A DNA stretch of 64,000 nt from Apostichopus japonicus (lineage: Eukaryota > Echinodermata > Holothuroidea > Aspidochirotida > Stichopodidae): contig NC_092581.1 of NCBI RefSeq assembly GCF_037975245.1, positions 14,165,303 through 14,229,302 of the forward strand. Direction: 5' to 3'. Position numbers and translations under genes: made by a program. Position 1 is the stretch's first letter. Every line of letters starts with the position of its first letter. Positions 14,501 through 22,340 of this stretch are shown here, piece after piece. The notes under the pieces are model-generated. The model had not been told where the DNA came from, searched no databases, and saw only the letters and a list, made by a program, of their open reading frames with translations.

Positions 14501-17049
14501 TGAATTCAGAATCATTAAGGACCTACTTATGCCTATAAATCAGTCAGTCCCACGAAGGGATAAAGGAATATAGAATCTAGGTGTTGTGAAGAAGCTACTG
14601 TTTGCACATAGAAAAATACTGTTTTAATGATGGACTGGTGCAGTCCAAGGTGAGTGTACACAGAAACGCTTTTCTCGTACAATCCTATAATAATTCAGTA
14701 GTAGGTGTGCAAACTATAAACGACAGTATAGTTTGAATGAATTGCACAGTTTTAACAAATGATGTGGTTGAACTTTTTTTTTTAAATGCCAAAAAATTAA
14801 ACAAGACAGTGAAGAAACTAGGCCTAGAGTAGAGTGATTAATATTCAACCTCTTAAGAAATATTATTATTATTACACAAAATTTATATAGCGCCTTATTC
14901 AATTAAAAAATTGCTCTAAAGCGCTTTACAGCAAAAGATAAAAAATTTGTTCAAAGTATAAAAGTTAAAAGGTTATAAAAGATTAGATTGTATAGAAAAA
15001 TATATGATAGAAATGTAAAAAATAAATAGAAGAATTATGACTAAAATACAAAATAACACCTGAATTAAGTACGTGCAGCAAATATTCAGGTAACATAATA
15101 TTACCAATAAAAACGTATTAATATGCCATTTTGGTTTAGATAAAGTATGTACATTTTGCGTACCAGTAGTCAACCCCACAAATTGTTTTGTATTTTCCAG
15201 AGGAAGAAGCATAATTTAAATGTGATTCTATAGAAGGATATAATTTTTGAACTATTTGTAGGTAGGCCTAATCTATAATAAAATTTTTTTAGTTATCATT
15301 GTTTTTTGTATAGATGAGATTTAAACTTGGCAGCCATTTTGTGTTGTTCTATTATGGTAAACTTGGTCCAATTTATTATTTTTTATCATTTTTTCCTATA
15401 ATTTTTTAAACGATGATGATTCATGACATACAGTATACAATATTGCTATAGAAAAGATTTACACATTGTGTGTGTGGGTGAAAACAGTTTATCACAAACA
15501 ATAGCTTTCAAGTTGGGAAATTTTGGTAGCCCACCGGACTACTGCTACTCAGTGTTCTGACAGTTCTGGTAGTCCAACGTATATTTGGTCGTCTAGGGCT
15601 ACACTCCGCTACAGCCTACTGAACTACCACATATTTCGAACCTTGGCAATTATGCCAGGGCCTATATAGATTGAGGTTTGCCTGGTGCAGGCATCATAAT
15701 CCGAATATTTTCAATGAATGTTGAAGCAATTTAGCTGAAAAGTGCACAGTATACAGGCACCCAGTGCTACTTACTTACAACAACGCCCCCCTCCCCCTGC
15801 TTAACTGTACATACTTAATTTGTAGAATTAATATTCAAGTACTTATCGTAGGGTATATCAAGATGCCCGAATAATGCGGGGGCCGTATAATGCATATAAA
15901 CCTAGGCTACCTAACAATACGTTCCAATATTACCGTAGCAACATGCTCAAAAAGTGCTATGAACAAATAAGATCTGTTAGGCCTACTTATTTTCAACCAT
16001 AATATATGCAAAACGGGCTGTTTTTTTCACATCTTGACCAAAAAGACCTAACATTCTAGGCTAGGCCTAAATGTTAATTTTGTATGAAAATTCAAAATTT
16101 TCATTGCCAAGAAATTTTTAAATGAAATTGTTGTAAATTTATTCCAAGTTCTGCCTCTTGTTTGGTCTTCTTTGTCTTTTTTTTGGTAGGCCTAGGCCTA
16201 GTCTGATAAGCTATGTTAGTAAACTTACTGCTTTATCAGATGTAACATTAGGCCTAGGCTACAGTAGGTCTAGGCTAGGCAAAGCTATTTTTGTTATTTA
16301 GGCCTAGGCCTACAGTAACCCTAAAATTCTGGTAAAAACGCTGATGATTTTTTTTGGTCACTGGGGCTTGTTCCATAACTAGGCCTAACGTTAGGCCTAT
16401 AACACTATGCGCAGTAGTGCCTAGCCTAGGCCTAACATTAGGCTACTGTAGGCCTACGACATTACGCATATTCCAAATGTTTCACACTTCAGTAGCTGCC
16501 CTGTGTGTACAAAAAAACCCACTCCATTAGCATGTCTAAATCTAGCCGTCATGCTCATGATCGCTGACCCTCATGATCGCAAATAGGCCTCGCCTAGGGG
16601 CCTAGGCCTCATCATATTTACTTACCAAACTTGGCACAACATTGCTTAGGCCTAGGAGCTAGGCTACTTATGCATTGTCAACAATGCTTACTTATGCAGT
16701 TGTGCATCGTCATATTTATTTTAAATATACAGTTCAATTAGGATTGTGGATTTATCTATCAGATACTAGAGGTTCCGTACATGTATACATCATCTCAATC
16801 TCAACTGCAATAGTGTACTCTTTACAGGCCTAGCCTATGTTATGGCTTAGCGTTAGGCTATAGGCTAGTACGACTACGAATTAGTCACCGACTTAGCCAT
16901 ACGTTAAGTCTTCGTATGCTACTTCAGCATTTCTTGAAATTTAATTACATATTAAAAAAGATATTTGCACATGATACCATACCTTGAAATGAATTAGCCC
17001 ATTCCATCAAGCCCCATTCTTCTAATTTATCTTTCACGAACGAATCCAT
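5208..17049 (-). CDS. SAM-domain protein encoded by the transposon (SAMD3-like family), multi-exon
   Basis: Exons on the minus strand: 17049-16983, 13995-13856, 10108-9980, 9723-9584, 9433-9349, 8586-8412, 8198-8014, 7935-7803, 7316-7160, 6547-6417, 6354-6266, 5516-5208, about 580 residues. Exons 1 and 2 form an N-terminal sterile alpha motif: VKDKLEEWGLMEWANSF, then FIDKEIFVLLEMETLKELIP and LGPRMKAAKKIKEL, the usual SAM helix pattern. A Ser/Thr-rich linker with KRPKLHF, a likely nuclear signal, follows; then a conserved region with GYLEERLRNVRKRT and PRLLDTSGL, and a C-terminal QPFVLAIG...YIIIEREAIP...FKCFHVF block. This order matches the large family annotated in fish and invertebrates as 'sterile alpha motif domain-containing protein 3-like'. 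SAM domains oligomerise or bind partners, so a DNA-complex scaffold role is plausible but inferred. Two junctions (exons 8-9 and 11-12) do not keep phase with the best visible splice sites, so a small exon is missed or the copy is damaged. Confidence 0.78.
6266..6354 (-). CDS. SAM-domain gene, exon 11
   Basis: Acceptor GGTTACAG, donor AATTG|GTGAGA. Encodes VHLGKLTDDKIMDETGKELA. It leaves phase 2, which does not match exon 12. Confidence 0.6.
6417..6547 (-). CDS. SAM-domain gene, exon 10
   Basis: Acceptor TTTACAG, donor AAAAG|GTGAGC. Encodes VCNIALQCIPCILPVG and a basic KIKGKGKR patch, ending FVDLQK. Confidence 0.75.
7160..7316 (-). CDS. SAM-domain gene, exon 9
   Basis: Acceptor TTTTTCAG, donor TATCAG|GTAACT. 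Encodes LDFEVIKPKCGDKLFLLW. A second frame is also open across this stretch, but only this one joins exon 10 in phase. Confidence 0.6.
7803..7935 (-). CDS. SAM-domain gene, exon 8 (boundaries uncertain)
   Basis: Acceptor TTTGTAG; donor TCG|GTGAGC is the best site but leaves phase 1, which would give a stop on joining exon 9. The other two frames of this exon are closed, so the frame used is right and the junction is unresolved. Confidence 0.55.
8014..8198 (-). CDS. SAM-domain gene, exon 7
   Basis: Acceptor TTTCCAG, donor CTG|GTGGGT. Encodes AAIEAMVQWMKHNKEPLGKV and ends YPRLLDTSGL, a strongly family-like stretch. Confidence 0.78.
8412..8586 (-). CDS. SAM-domain gene, exon 6
   Basis: Acceptor TTTTCACAG, donor GATGAAG|GTATTT. 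Contains HAATGYLEERLRNVRKRT, a hallmark of this family, followed by a Lys/Ser-rich acidic linker. Confidence 0.8.
8608..8690. repeat. SINE-like fragment in a transposon intron
   Basis: TTTTGCCTAAGGACACA followed by AACTCCCGATCCT matches, from memory, the 'TTGCCCAAGGACACA...GGTTCGAACCCGGGACC' ending common in marine-invertebrate SINE-like repeats. Confidence 0.4.
9349..9433 (-). CDS. SAM-domain gene, exon 5
   Basis: Acceptor ATTTCAG, donor TAT|GTTAGT. It encodes PTSHVKEALARSIVNEFPKL ending GDGY, which runs in phase into EAWY of exon 6. Confidence 0.78.
9584..9723 (-). CDS. SAM-domain gene, exon 4
   Basis: Acceptor TTTTCAAAG, donor GATAG|GTATGT. It encodes a predicted helical segment with RIQAVRMFVSHLIEQFGD; the split Arg codon is completed by exon 5. 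Confidence 0.78.
9980..10108 (-). CDS. SAM-domain gene, exon 3
   Basis: Acceptor TTTTTGCAG, donor TTTT|GTAAGT, 43 codons in phase 0. Low-complexity Ser/Thr/Gln/Pro linker ending in a basic KRPKLHF. Confidence 0.75.
10872..11243 (-). CDS. Possible additional exon between transposase and SAM exon 3, function unknown
   Basis: An acceptor TTCGTCACAG at 11244 opens a 123-residue frame ending in TAA at 10872-10874; in AT-rich DNA this length is unlikely by chance. Residues include LVPKDSSESKDDND and REVRVANIPIRTMARAGM. I do not recognise a domain. A donor-like GGGTATGT lies just after the transposase stop, so it could be an alternative 3' exon of the transposase transcript, a third small gene of the element, or fortuitous. 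A further open stretch of 96 codons on the same strand lies at 10334-10624. Confidence 0.3.
   Translation of the reverse strand, partial: YRTAILESCSHLLVPKDSSESKDDNDVSQSLCLGLSILTYVVQYCFGSEIGPPVNGAGMGPSKSEKGVGCQVYMDLGREVRVANIPIRTMARAGMRSTVFKTYLHPLKLEDLMSPLLKCLDST
11293..13803 (-). CDS. EnSpm/tnp2-like transposase with N-terminal C2H2 zinc fingers, 836 aa
   Basis: A single uninterrupted frame. Residues 5-27 (C5, C8, H22, H27) and 41-65 (C41, C46, H60, H65) form two C2H2-type zinc fingers for DNA binding. An acidic linker (77-121) precedes the catalytic region. Family-like motifs follow: LLFYIDDFEVANPL (300-313), GTHKLGAVY (318-326), GDNLGLHSLFGF (398-409), CRFCKMHRAE (419-428), DIMHDLLEGVCPLEL (481-495), HHHMIHYP (627-633) and MRFEAKH (648-654). 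D305 or D306, D399 and E651 are my candidates for the DDE triad that cuts and joins element ends; this is inferred. The ORF lies wholly inside intron 2 of the SAM gene, on the same strand; its ATG is used because the first cysteine is residue 5. An AG at the start of finger 1 (TTTGTTTCAG) could act as an acceptor from SAM exon 2, but that would remove C5. An intact frame of this length implies recent activity or selection. Confidence 0.85.
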   Translation of the reverse strand: MGFVCFRCGHLILGHSKALIWHFKNIHSLVNGRYFTGPITCMQDGCMRTFKNHVSTFKSHVEKKHEMYGANEVPLLDDADELNASDHNSSDDNEPLRGDHDEQPIPNVQNWDDFDKAEIEQRIAIFLAKLLASSSVVQSTIDGVVGHTSDLLDDVVGYLKHKTSQFAQQNMIQPNDLSFCSLMEDFEKCENTFDRFIGVYMRKKYFTQSGVFLAPKEIPIAVAFYQRRNRMTGNVSQVLKNVSFQYVPIKPLMKLILESKGFLENIEMHEPSLDGLMRDFHDGEYSQQNIFCRHKRNIQLLFYIDDFEVANPLSPKAGTHKLGAVYCTITNIHPKFRSSLNNCHLVMLFNAGDAKLYGYEPIFDPLVEDLNSLIHDGIQIEAPTFQGTVRVGLAQVTGDNLGLHSLFGFAQGFTANYPCRFCKMHRAEAQLSTSENVGLLRTKDNYQMDVNAQDLPNTGVRSDSPLNKIHHYHVTQNFAPDIMHDLLEGVCPLELKLVVKALIDKRLFNINLLNSRLVSFNYGSGDNQNKPCIFSASSMTNPDGAPGQNAAQMWCLIRHFPLMMGDLVPEDDEHWELLILLLKCMDIIFSPVISRGDTVYLKHLIQDHHQHFLELFGNARQLKPKHHHMIHYPMAIQKLGPLTRFWAMRFEAKHNFSRRLSHIVCNFQNIAKTLAYRNQMLLCYNLLSQLSLVGDEVEIGPGSSVLVASITDSDVVHIRLRLGLYDEVFLANWCKVFGHTYKKHQMVVVGKNVELDPVFGKLVNIIAVESGVRLIYEEWLTTGFSRHLHAYKVEAQEPRKTEICRIDDLLDYHPLQMIQSGPPNDPAFCVVTRYKF
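13856..13995 (-). CDS. SAM-domain gene, exon 2 (rest of SAM)
   Basis: Acceptor TTTTCAG, donor GTGGTG|GTATGT. It encodes SAM helices 2-5 with FIDKEIFVLLEMETLKELI and PPLGPRMKAAKKIKEL. The donor lies only 53 bp before the transposase start codon. Confidence 0.82.
14000..16982. other. Intron 1 of the transposon SAM gene
   Basis: AT-rich non-coding intron. From about 15.9 to 16.9 kb it is dense in TAGGCCTA-type palindromes. No exon seen. Confidence 0.6.
14870..14935. repeat. Dispersed 'AGCGCC...AAAGCGCTTTACA' motif in transposon intron
   Basis: ATTATTATTATTAC precedes TTTATATAGCGCC and then TAAAGCGCTTTACA, with AGCGC repeated in inverted fashion. The pattern is familiar from SINE or repeat tails in marine animals; assignment is from memory only. 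Confidence 0.35.
16983..17049 (-). CDS. SAM-domain gene, exon 1 (start codon, first half of SAM)
   Basis: ATG at 17049-17047, 22 codons plus one base, ending TTTCAAG before the donor GTATGG. It encodes MDSFVKDKLEEWGLMEWANS, the first SAM helix. The split codon (G + AG) joins exon 2 to give Glu. Confidence 0.8.
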
Positions 17050-17095
17050 TTGTGCTTCTAATCATGTTCGCTCTGTCAGCAAACTTGTTCTACAG

Positions 17096-17217
17096 CCAAT
17101 TTGTCTATGGCGCGCGCGCAGGGCCAATATGATCGGACGGTCAATGTGTGTTCGTTGATTGGCTGATCTGACATGGTGCACTCATATTCCTATAATGTTG
17201 ACCAATCATAGTCCAAT
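17096..17217 (-). promoter_or_regulatory. Putative transposon promoter with five CCAAT boxes
   Basis: CCAAT occurs at 17096-17100, 17124-17128, 17202-17206 and 17213-17217, and ATTGG at 17158-17162, all within 122 bp directly upstream of the SAM start codon and downstream of the right terminus. A GCGCGCGC stretch sits at 17110-17118. Clustered CCAAT boxes are classical NF-Y sites in animal promoters; the function is inferred. Confidence 0.55.
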
Positions 17218-17280
17218 ATTATTTTGACTCGTTGATGAAAGTCAGTTTCGGACTTAGCATTAGGTCAGCTTAGTGTATGG

Positions 17281-17343
17281 TACAACCCAAATTGGGTTAT
17301 AAGACCATCGACCCTGCGTTTGGGTCATGAATATGACCCAGGT
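17281..17343. promoter_or_regulatory. Right subterminal repeats (AACCCAA / TTGGGTCA)
   Basis: ACAACCCAAATTGGGTTATA, CGTTTGGGTCATGA and TATGACCCAGG mirror the left subterminal cluster, though with fewer copies. Confidence 0.65.
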
Positions 17344-17355
17344 GTTTTAAGAGTG
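17336..17355 (-). repeat. Right terminal inverted repeat of the EnSpm-like element
   Basis: Reads CACTCTTAAAACACCTGGGT on the minus strand; pairs with 3848-3867. Confidence 0.85.
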
Positions 17356-17692
17356 TATAGCGCAAAAATCTGCGGCCGAGTATTATAATGCACTTTACAA
17401 TAAGAGAACAAAGTGCATCTACTATGCAAAGCAATACGACAAAAAGGATATGCTAATAGATTTCAGGTAATGATAATGACTGCACTAATTTAGGTTTCTT
17501 TGTTCATAATAAAAGAGGGAGATAATGATGATTGTAAGTACGTAGAAGCAATCTCCATTAAAAAAAAACAATTCCTGGATTTTTGTTGTTGTTGTTTTAT
17601 TTTATGACTTTACATACTAGAGGTAGTCTACATGCTAAATTACGCCTACATATAGAAAACCCTCCGAGGTTGGTGTGAAATAATTGCACTGA

Positions 17693-18736
17693 TTCAAATC
17701 CTTTGAAAACTTCATCGGACAAATTGAGTGGGTATTTACTGTATATAGACCTAATAATGCAACGTATAAGTTAGGGACGGTTTCTTTTATTATTCGAAAA
17801 CCAAATAACTCTGTTAGAATCATTGCTCATTATTTCGTGGAAACAATAACATTTCTGACTACAACCGTTAACCGCGAAAATGTATCAGAGACACCGTGGA
17901 AAGGCATGCACGTATGCCATTTGGGGGTTATTGTTTGCCTATACTCTATCGCAACTCTGTGCATAATTCTCAACTCTTTCAATCCCGTGATTTTAGATTG
18001 TTTGGAGAAATCACCTGATCTTTATTGTCCATTATGGCGGTTTCCGATATGAACATTGGATTTGTTATCGTGGTCAGAGATCGTTTCATTACTTTTACTC
18101 AAATTCCAGATGATGTACCATTGTATTGTAGCTAGGAAAGTTTTGTGATTACATGATCGACCTGTCACGGTCGTAAATCGACCTCAGGCTCAACAATTAG
18201 CCTGCAAAGCTTCTTAACACCATTATAGGCTCTTTGTGTAAACACTGTGCGGAAATATGTTGATGTCTACAGTGTAGTTAATCATACAGCGGTCACACAA
18301 AGACTCTCATACAAGAAAAAATATGTGGCAGGCGTGGCAGACTAATTGGTAAGAAGAGGTCATTTTACGACCAAGGCAGGTCGATAACGTAATCTCAAGA
18401 AACTGTTCTATGATTGCGTGCTTTAGTTGGGTCTACACAGCAGACCATTAAGTCTTGATAAACTCATTCTATACTCATCCGTTCTAAGCCACCGTTACGT
18501 GCAAAAGAATTGGAAGCATTGCGAACAGTAACATTATCAGTCTTCGTCTATTGATCAAGTGTGCCATTCATCGTGCGTGCATAGCATACAATGTGACAGG
18601 AACCTCGGCAAGTGTAGTGATGGAGTTTTGGAGTTACATTGCATTATACAGTAACAGCTGCTGGTCGAATCATGTGATATATCTGATCTTGAACACCACG
18701 TATAGGAAGAGGGCTTTGCGCATGCTCAGACAATAA
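17693..18736 (+). pseudogene. Degenerate rhodopsin-class GPCR
   Basis: An open frame of 119 codons (17693-18052, TGA at the end) contains TM1/TM2-like KLGTVSFIIRKPNNSVRII and FLTTTVNRENV, then an extracellular loop 1/TM3 pattern TPWKGMHVCHLGVIVCLY with the conserved Trp and Cys. The DRY region is lost (SFNPVILD). A second block from 18501 reads LEALRTVTLSVFVY, then an in-frame TGA where a TM6 Trp (CWxP-type) would be expected, and after a frameshift YIALYSNSCW, NHVIYLIL and NTTYRKRAL, the TM7 NPxxY region (Pro replaced by His) and helix 8. TM4-TM5 (18053-18500) cannot be read. Peptide or amine receptors of this general type are very numerous in echinoderms; subtype cannot be assigned. It starts 338 bp from the transposon end. 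Confidence 0.55.
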
Positions 18737-19120
18737 TAACTCAGGGAACATAACAACGTATATGAAAGCTGTACGATAAAATGCATAAAATATTTTTTTA
18801 ACGGTGTACCGGTATATCTCTCAATTTGCATTTCACGTTGAACATTGTAAATTCAGCTGCTCACATAAAGATAATGTTCATGACAATATACTTCGTTACC
18901 GTACACTTCACCAACCTACACAAACACAGATGTGTTTTACATTCAGACAGAGGACTCCATTGTTTTCCCCTATTGTTCAAATTCATGTACCCTAACCTGA
19001 ACAATACCCCGAACAAAATAATTCGTCTGAGGACGTGGTGATTCTTCTTAAATGACGTCTGAGGACTTGGAATTCCTTAATGTCCTCATACAGAATACAA
19101 AACAATTAGTGCACACACAC
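18737..19120. other. No feature seen
   Basis: Ordinary non-coding sequence between the GPCR pseudogene and the tRNA-like inverted pair. Confidence 0.5.
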
Positions 19121-19147
19121 AGTTTCGAACCTCTGGACGTACAATCA

Positions 19148-19220
19148 GCGTCAATAGCTTAGTGGTTAGGATGTCCGCATTTAAAAGCGGGAGGCCCGGG
19201 TTTGAATCCCGGTGGAGGCA
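19148..19220 (+). pseudogene. tRNA-like sequence (tRNA-derived SINE head or tRNA pseudogene)
   Basis: 73 nt with a box-A-like TAGCTTAGTGGTTAGGA, an anticodon-like stem CCGC/GCGG with an 8-base loop ATTTAAAA, and a perfect T-arm CCGGG-TTTGAAT-CCCGG carrying box B. The acceptor stem pairs only partly and the anticodon loop is one base too long, so a functional tRNA is unlikely. Confidence 0.6.
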
Positions 19221-19341
19221 GGAAGTTTTTGCACTGTTCTGGAATTTCCAACTCACTACAATTTCAATTATATATATATATAGATATATATATATATATT
19301 ATAAATCTTTATGTTGGCGGAAAATCCACAATTAAAAAACC

Positions 19342-19414
19342 AGCCTTCACCGGGATTCTAATCCGGGCCTCCCGCTATATATGTGGACATCCTGACCAAC
19401 TAGGCCAGGGACGC
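19342..19414 (-). pseudogene. tRNA-like sequence, inverted partner
   Basis: Reverse complement carries GGCCTAGTTGGTCAGGATG (box A-like) and CCGGATTAGAATCCCGG (box B-like T-arm); the anticodon stem is degraded to TCCACATATATAGCGGGA. Confidence 0.55.
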
Positions 19415-19440
19415 TGTTTGTACGTCCAGAGGTTCGAAAC

Positions 19441-22340
19441 TAGTAGGGAAGGTCGTCATATATATCTATCTATATATAAGCCTGTTCCGTTATCTTCTAA
19501 ATAGTTAGGTTATACTCAGTGTAGGTCACGTTGTAGAAACAGAAGCATTCCCACAGTGAAGGGCCGTTATCGAAAGAGATTTCAGTGAAAGAATTTGAAC
19601 GAAAAACTAGGGAAAGAATATCACTAATTGTTTGAATGTTTGTTAAGTGAGAGGATGAGCCTCCAGAAACCTTACTACTATAGATACCATTATACTCACA
19701 AAGTGGAAGAACAGTTCAATACAAGTAATAAGAAAATCTTGTCAAAACTTGCTTTTCTAGTGCTAAAATATTACATCATTTGTGTTTTTCGTGTTTCCTT
19801 TAGTGGGTTGCCGTTTACTGTTGACGTGTCGGTTTCCTTTTCGTTTCTTCTCTTTCATTTTCCTGTCTGGTATTATTTTGTCTTTATTGGTTTGGCTTCT
19901 TTGATATGTTTATTTAATGTCTGTACATTGTGTGCAAGCCCAGCTCTTCGGAGGATACACAGAGAATAAGTTAACCGGAACTAATTATTATTACCGTAGT
20001 ATTTTTAATATGTATTTTCCCTTACTTGTTACATTTAGTCTCTTGCTCAATATGAGAAGCAGAGAGTATCTGTCAACCCACTTGGATAGCTTAAGTCATC
20101 AGTTTGTTCTTATAGGAGGTACGATGGACTGTGAGCAATAGTAGGGCCCTGACCCTGAGGAGGAGGGGCGGGGGAAGGGAACAGCAAAGATTTAGGTGGC
20201 AATTTAAGCAATACTTAACATTGTTCACCCACCCTCCCCTGAAATCTAAATCCTCCCACCCCCCTCCCCTCTAATCTAAATCCTGATTCAGGATCCCTGC
20301 TAAGAATGATGAATATATGTGGCAAGGTAAGCAAACAATTTTCAAAACAGACACAGACATGGTTAAAAGCTCCACCATAATCTTTAGAAAGGCTTCTCCA
20401 CGATAATCTTCAGAAAGCTCCATCATGGCTTTCAAAATCCTTAGCATTCAGATTTTATTCACAGTATTCAAAAACACACAGAGAGACATAACAAAGGAAA
20501 ACAATCGAATTTCATTGATATCAGCAATTGTTGTTTTGTTTTTTCATTTTATTTACCACAACCACATATTATGCTTTATGCGTTACATAGGCAAAAAAAA
20601 ATATAGTGATTGTTGCCATTTTTTCATATTTTTTAACTTTTTTTTATGTTTTTTTTTGGTTTCTGTGACACTCTCTGGTCGACAGATGACTAGTTTTAAC
20701 TCCCCTTTTCTCTTCTTTTTCTTCATCAAAGCATGCATTACATTCGAGCATAACTCAAAACGGAAAAAAAATCTTTACAAAACAAGTTTGGACTATTTTT
20801 CATTAAAACAAGATAACAATCGGAACGTGTTGGACCATTGGCAAATTTTGCACAAAAAGGATACAAAAAAAAAAGAAAAAAAAAAGAGGAAAAAAGATAA
20901 AATAGGATATTAAGAGAAACAATTTAGTTTTAAAGCTGCATCTGAGGTCAGATGGTAGTGAATGTTTACAAGTTGCATCTGAGGTCATAGGTCATCGTTA
21001 ATAAATAGATGCATGGCAGGTTACTTAAATAATTCTTGAAGTTCATCAGCTCTCTGTAACAACATAATATGCTGTCCTGTGAAGAAATTTTATCTATCAA
21101 AAATTACAACTTTTTTTTTCTTCTCAAAACTGATAGCTCCTCACAAAACACCAACCTAATACTGGTTTTAAGATAAGTTTATGTCTTCATAACAGTTGGC
21201 ATCTTTAATGGTGATGTCGGCTCTCTTTCTGTATTTTGTATTACATGGTACAATCTCTCTCTACCTCAGGTCTATAGCAGATGTAAGGTTCACCCTTTGG
21301 TTTCAAAGAGAAGTGAAGAGTCACTTATTCTATGAATACGAAAAACCCTTCTTGGGGTCATCCTGCTTTAACCTTTCAAAAGATTCAATATTTAACTTAC
21401 ATTTGAATATGATCCGGTTACGATCGAAAAGTCTGACCAACCAACTTCTACACTTTTAAAAATATTAAATTGATCTGTGTAAATGCTGCTACAGAAATTG
21501 AAGGGGTGGGTTGGTGGAAGGGGGGGGGGTGTTCCTTTATTGACCTGAACCAGGTTTTGATGTCACTGTGGCCTTATGAGTTTAGGACATTAATTGATTT
21601 CCCCTCTCATGCCAATCCACTGTGACATAATCCTGTAATTTATGGGTTCAAAAATCTCTGTGACATATTTCCTTGTACAGATGGCCCACAGATGTCCCAG
21701 CTCTATTCTGAGTCTACCTGGTATTGACTGTCACCAGAGTCAATATCAATGACTGAAGCATTGAGGAAAGGTTATCAACTTAAAACAAGCGAATAACATG
21801 TTGTACTTCATCAAAAGGGTCAAGCTACTGCCTACAATCTATTGCTGACTGATATACCATACCAACTGTGATAGGCTTAAACATCCTCCCCCCACCACCC
21901 CCCCCCCCGCAAAAAAAATATAACTGCTTTTCTATAAATGAAATTACACTGGAGTTGTTTTATGTGTGACTCTACCGAAGCATAAATTGAAAGTTATATT
22001 GTTACTAACAGCTAATCAAATTAAAAGTATGTGTTACAACTCTCTGGTCTGGGTTGTAAAAACCGACACCCCTGTATCAGAATCTGGAAGTCCTCTCCCT
22101 GCAATTTTTTTTATCCAAAATATGACAGGTCAAATGGTGCATTTTGAGGCAAATTTAGACTACAAATTAAGCAAAGGTTGTGCTGATTGCTATAAAATAA
22201 CTACTTTTGAAAGTTGGGTGAAGATAAGGGAGGGGGTGGAAATGAACGGGGTGGGGGGGGGTTGTGACATCTGATGGAATGATGAAAACCTTCTTGTGCC
22301 TTCACACAAATCACTGTATTGTCAAATTAATAATCGATTG
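19441..22340. other. No gene recognised; AT-rich with homopolymer runs
   Basis: Contains T-rich and A-rich tracts (20580-20900), G or C runs near 21520, 21900 and 22250, and several open frames of 60-160 codons whose composition (Phe/Lys/Asn) reflects AT richness. None shows domain or splice evidence. Confidence 0.45.

Larger units (their letters stand above)
3848..17355 (-). mobile_element. 13.5-kb autonomous-looking EnSpm/CACTA (CMC)-type transposon with SAM-domain gene and transposase
   Basis: Left end CACTCTAAAAACACTTGGGT; the reverse complement of the right end is CACTCTTAAAACACCTGGGT, so 18 of the 20 terminal bases match. Both ends then carry clustered TTGGGTCA/TGACCCAA motifs in both orientations, as expected for subterminal transposase-binding repeats. 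CAC termini and a tnp2-like transposase point to the CMC group. All coding sequence is on the minus strand, so the functional 5' end is at 17355. It contains a 12-exon SAM-domain gene and, within intron 2 of that gene, an 836-codon transposase ORF with no stop or frameshift, which argues for a young copy. Introns carry SINE-like debris (8608-8690, 14870-14935). The left flank is the hAT-like element and the right flank a GPCR pseudogene. Confidence 0.82.
19122..19440. repeat. Inverted pair of tRNA-derived repeats around a TA tract
   Basis: The sequence from GTTTCGAACCTCTGGACGTA at 19122 inward reappears in reverse complement ending at 19440. Each arm includes a 73-nt tRNA-like core, and the centre is a (TA)n-rich spacer (about 19269-19301). 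The arms differ by many substitutions, so the pair is not newly formed. The transcript would fold into a long hairpin. Confidence 0.75.

Noticed and set aside
19148-19220. Functional tRNA gene
   Set aside because: The T-arm is perfect, but the anticodon loop is 8 bases and the acceptor stem has mismatches; the flanks are repeated, indicating a SINE-type repeat.
19628-19969. 113-codon plus-strand frame with hydrophobic segments
   Set aside because: Hydrophobicity comes from T-rich DNA; no family motif and no splice or promoter context.
20425-20913. 162-codon plus-strand frame rich in Phe and Lys
   Set aside because: AT-rich sequence with poly(A)/poly(T) runs; no domain or exon signals.
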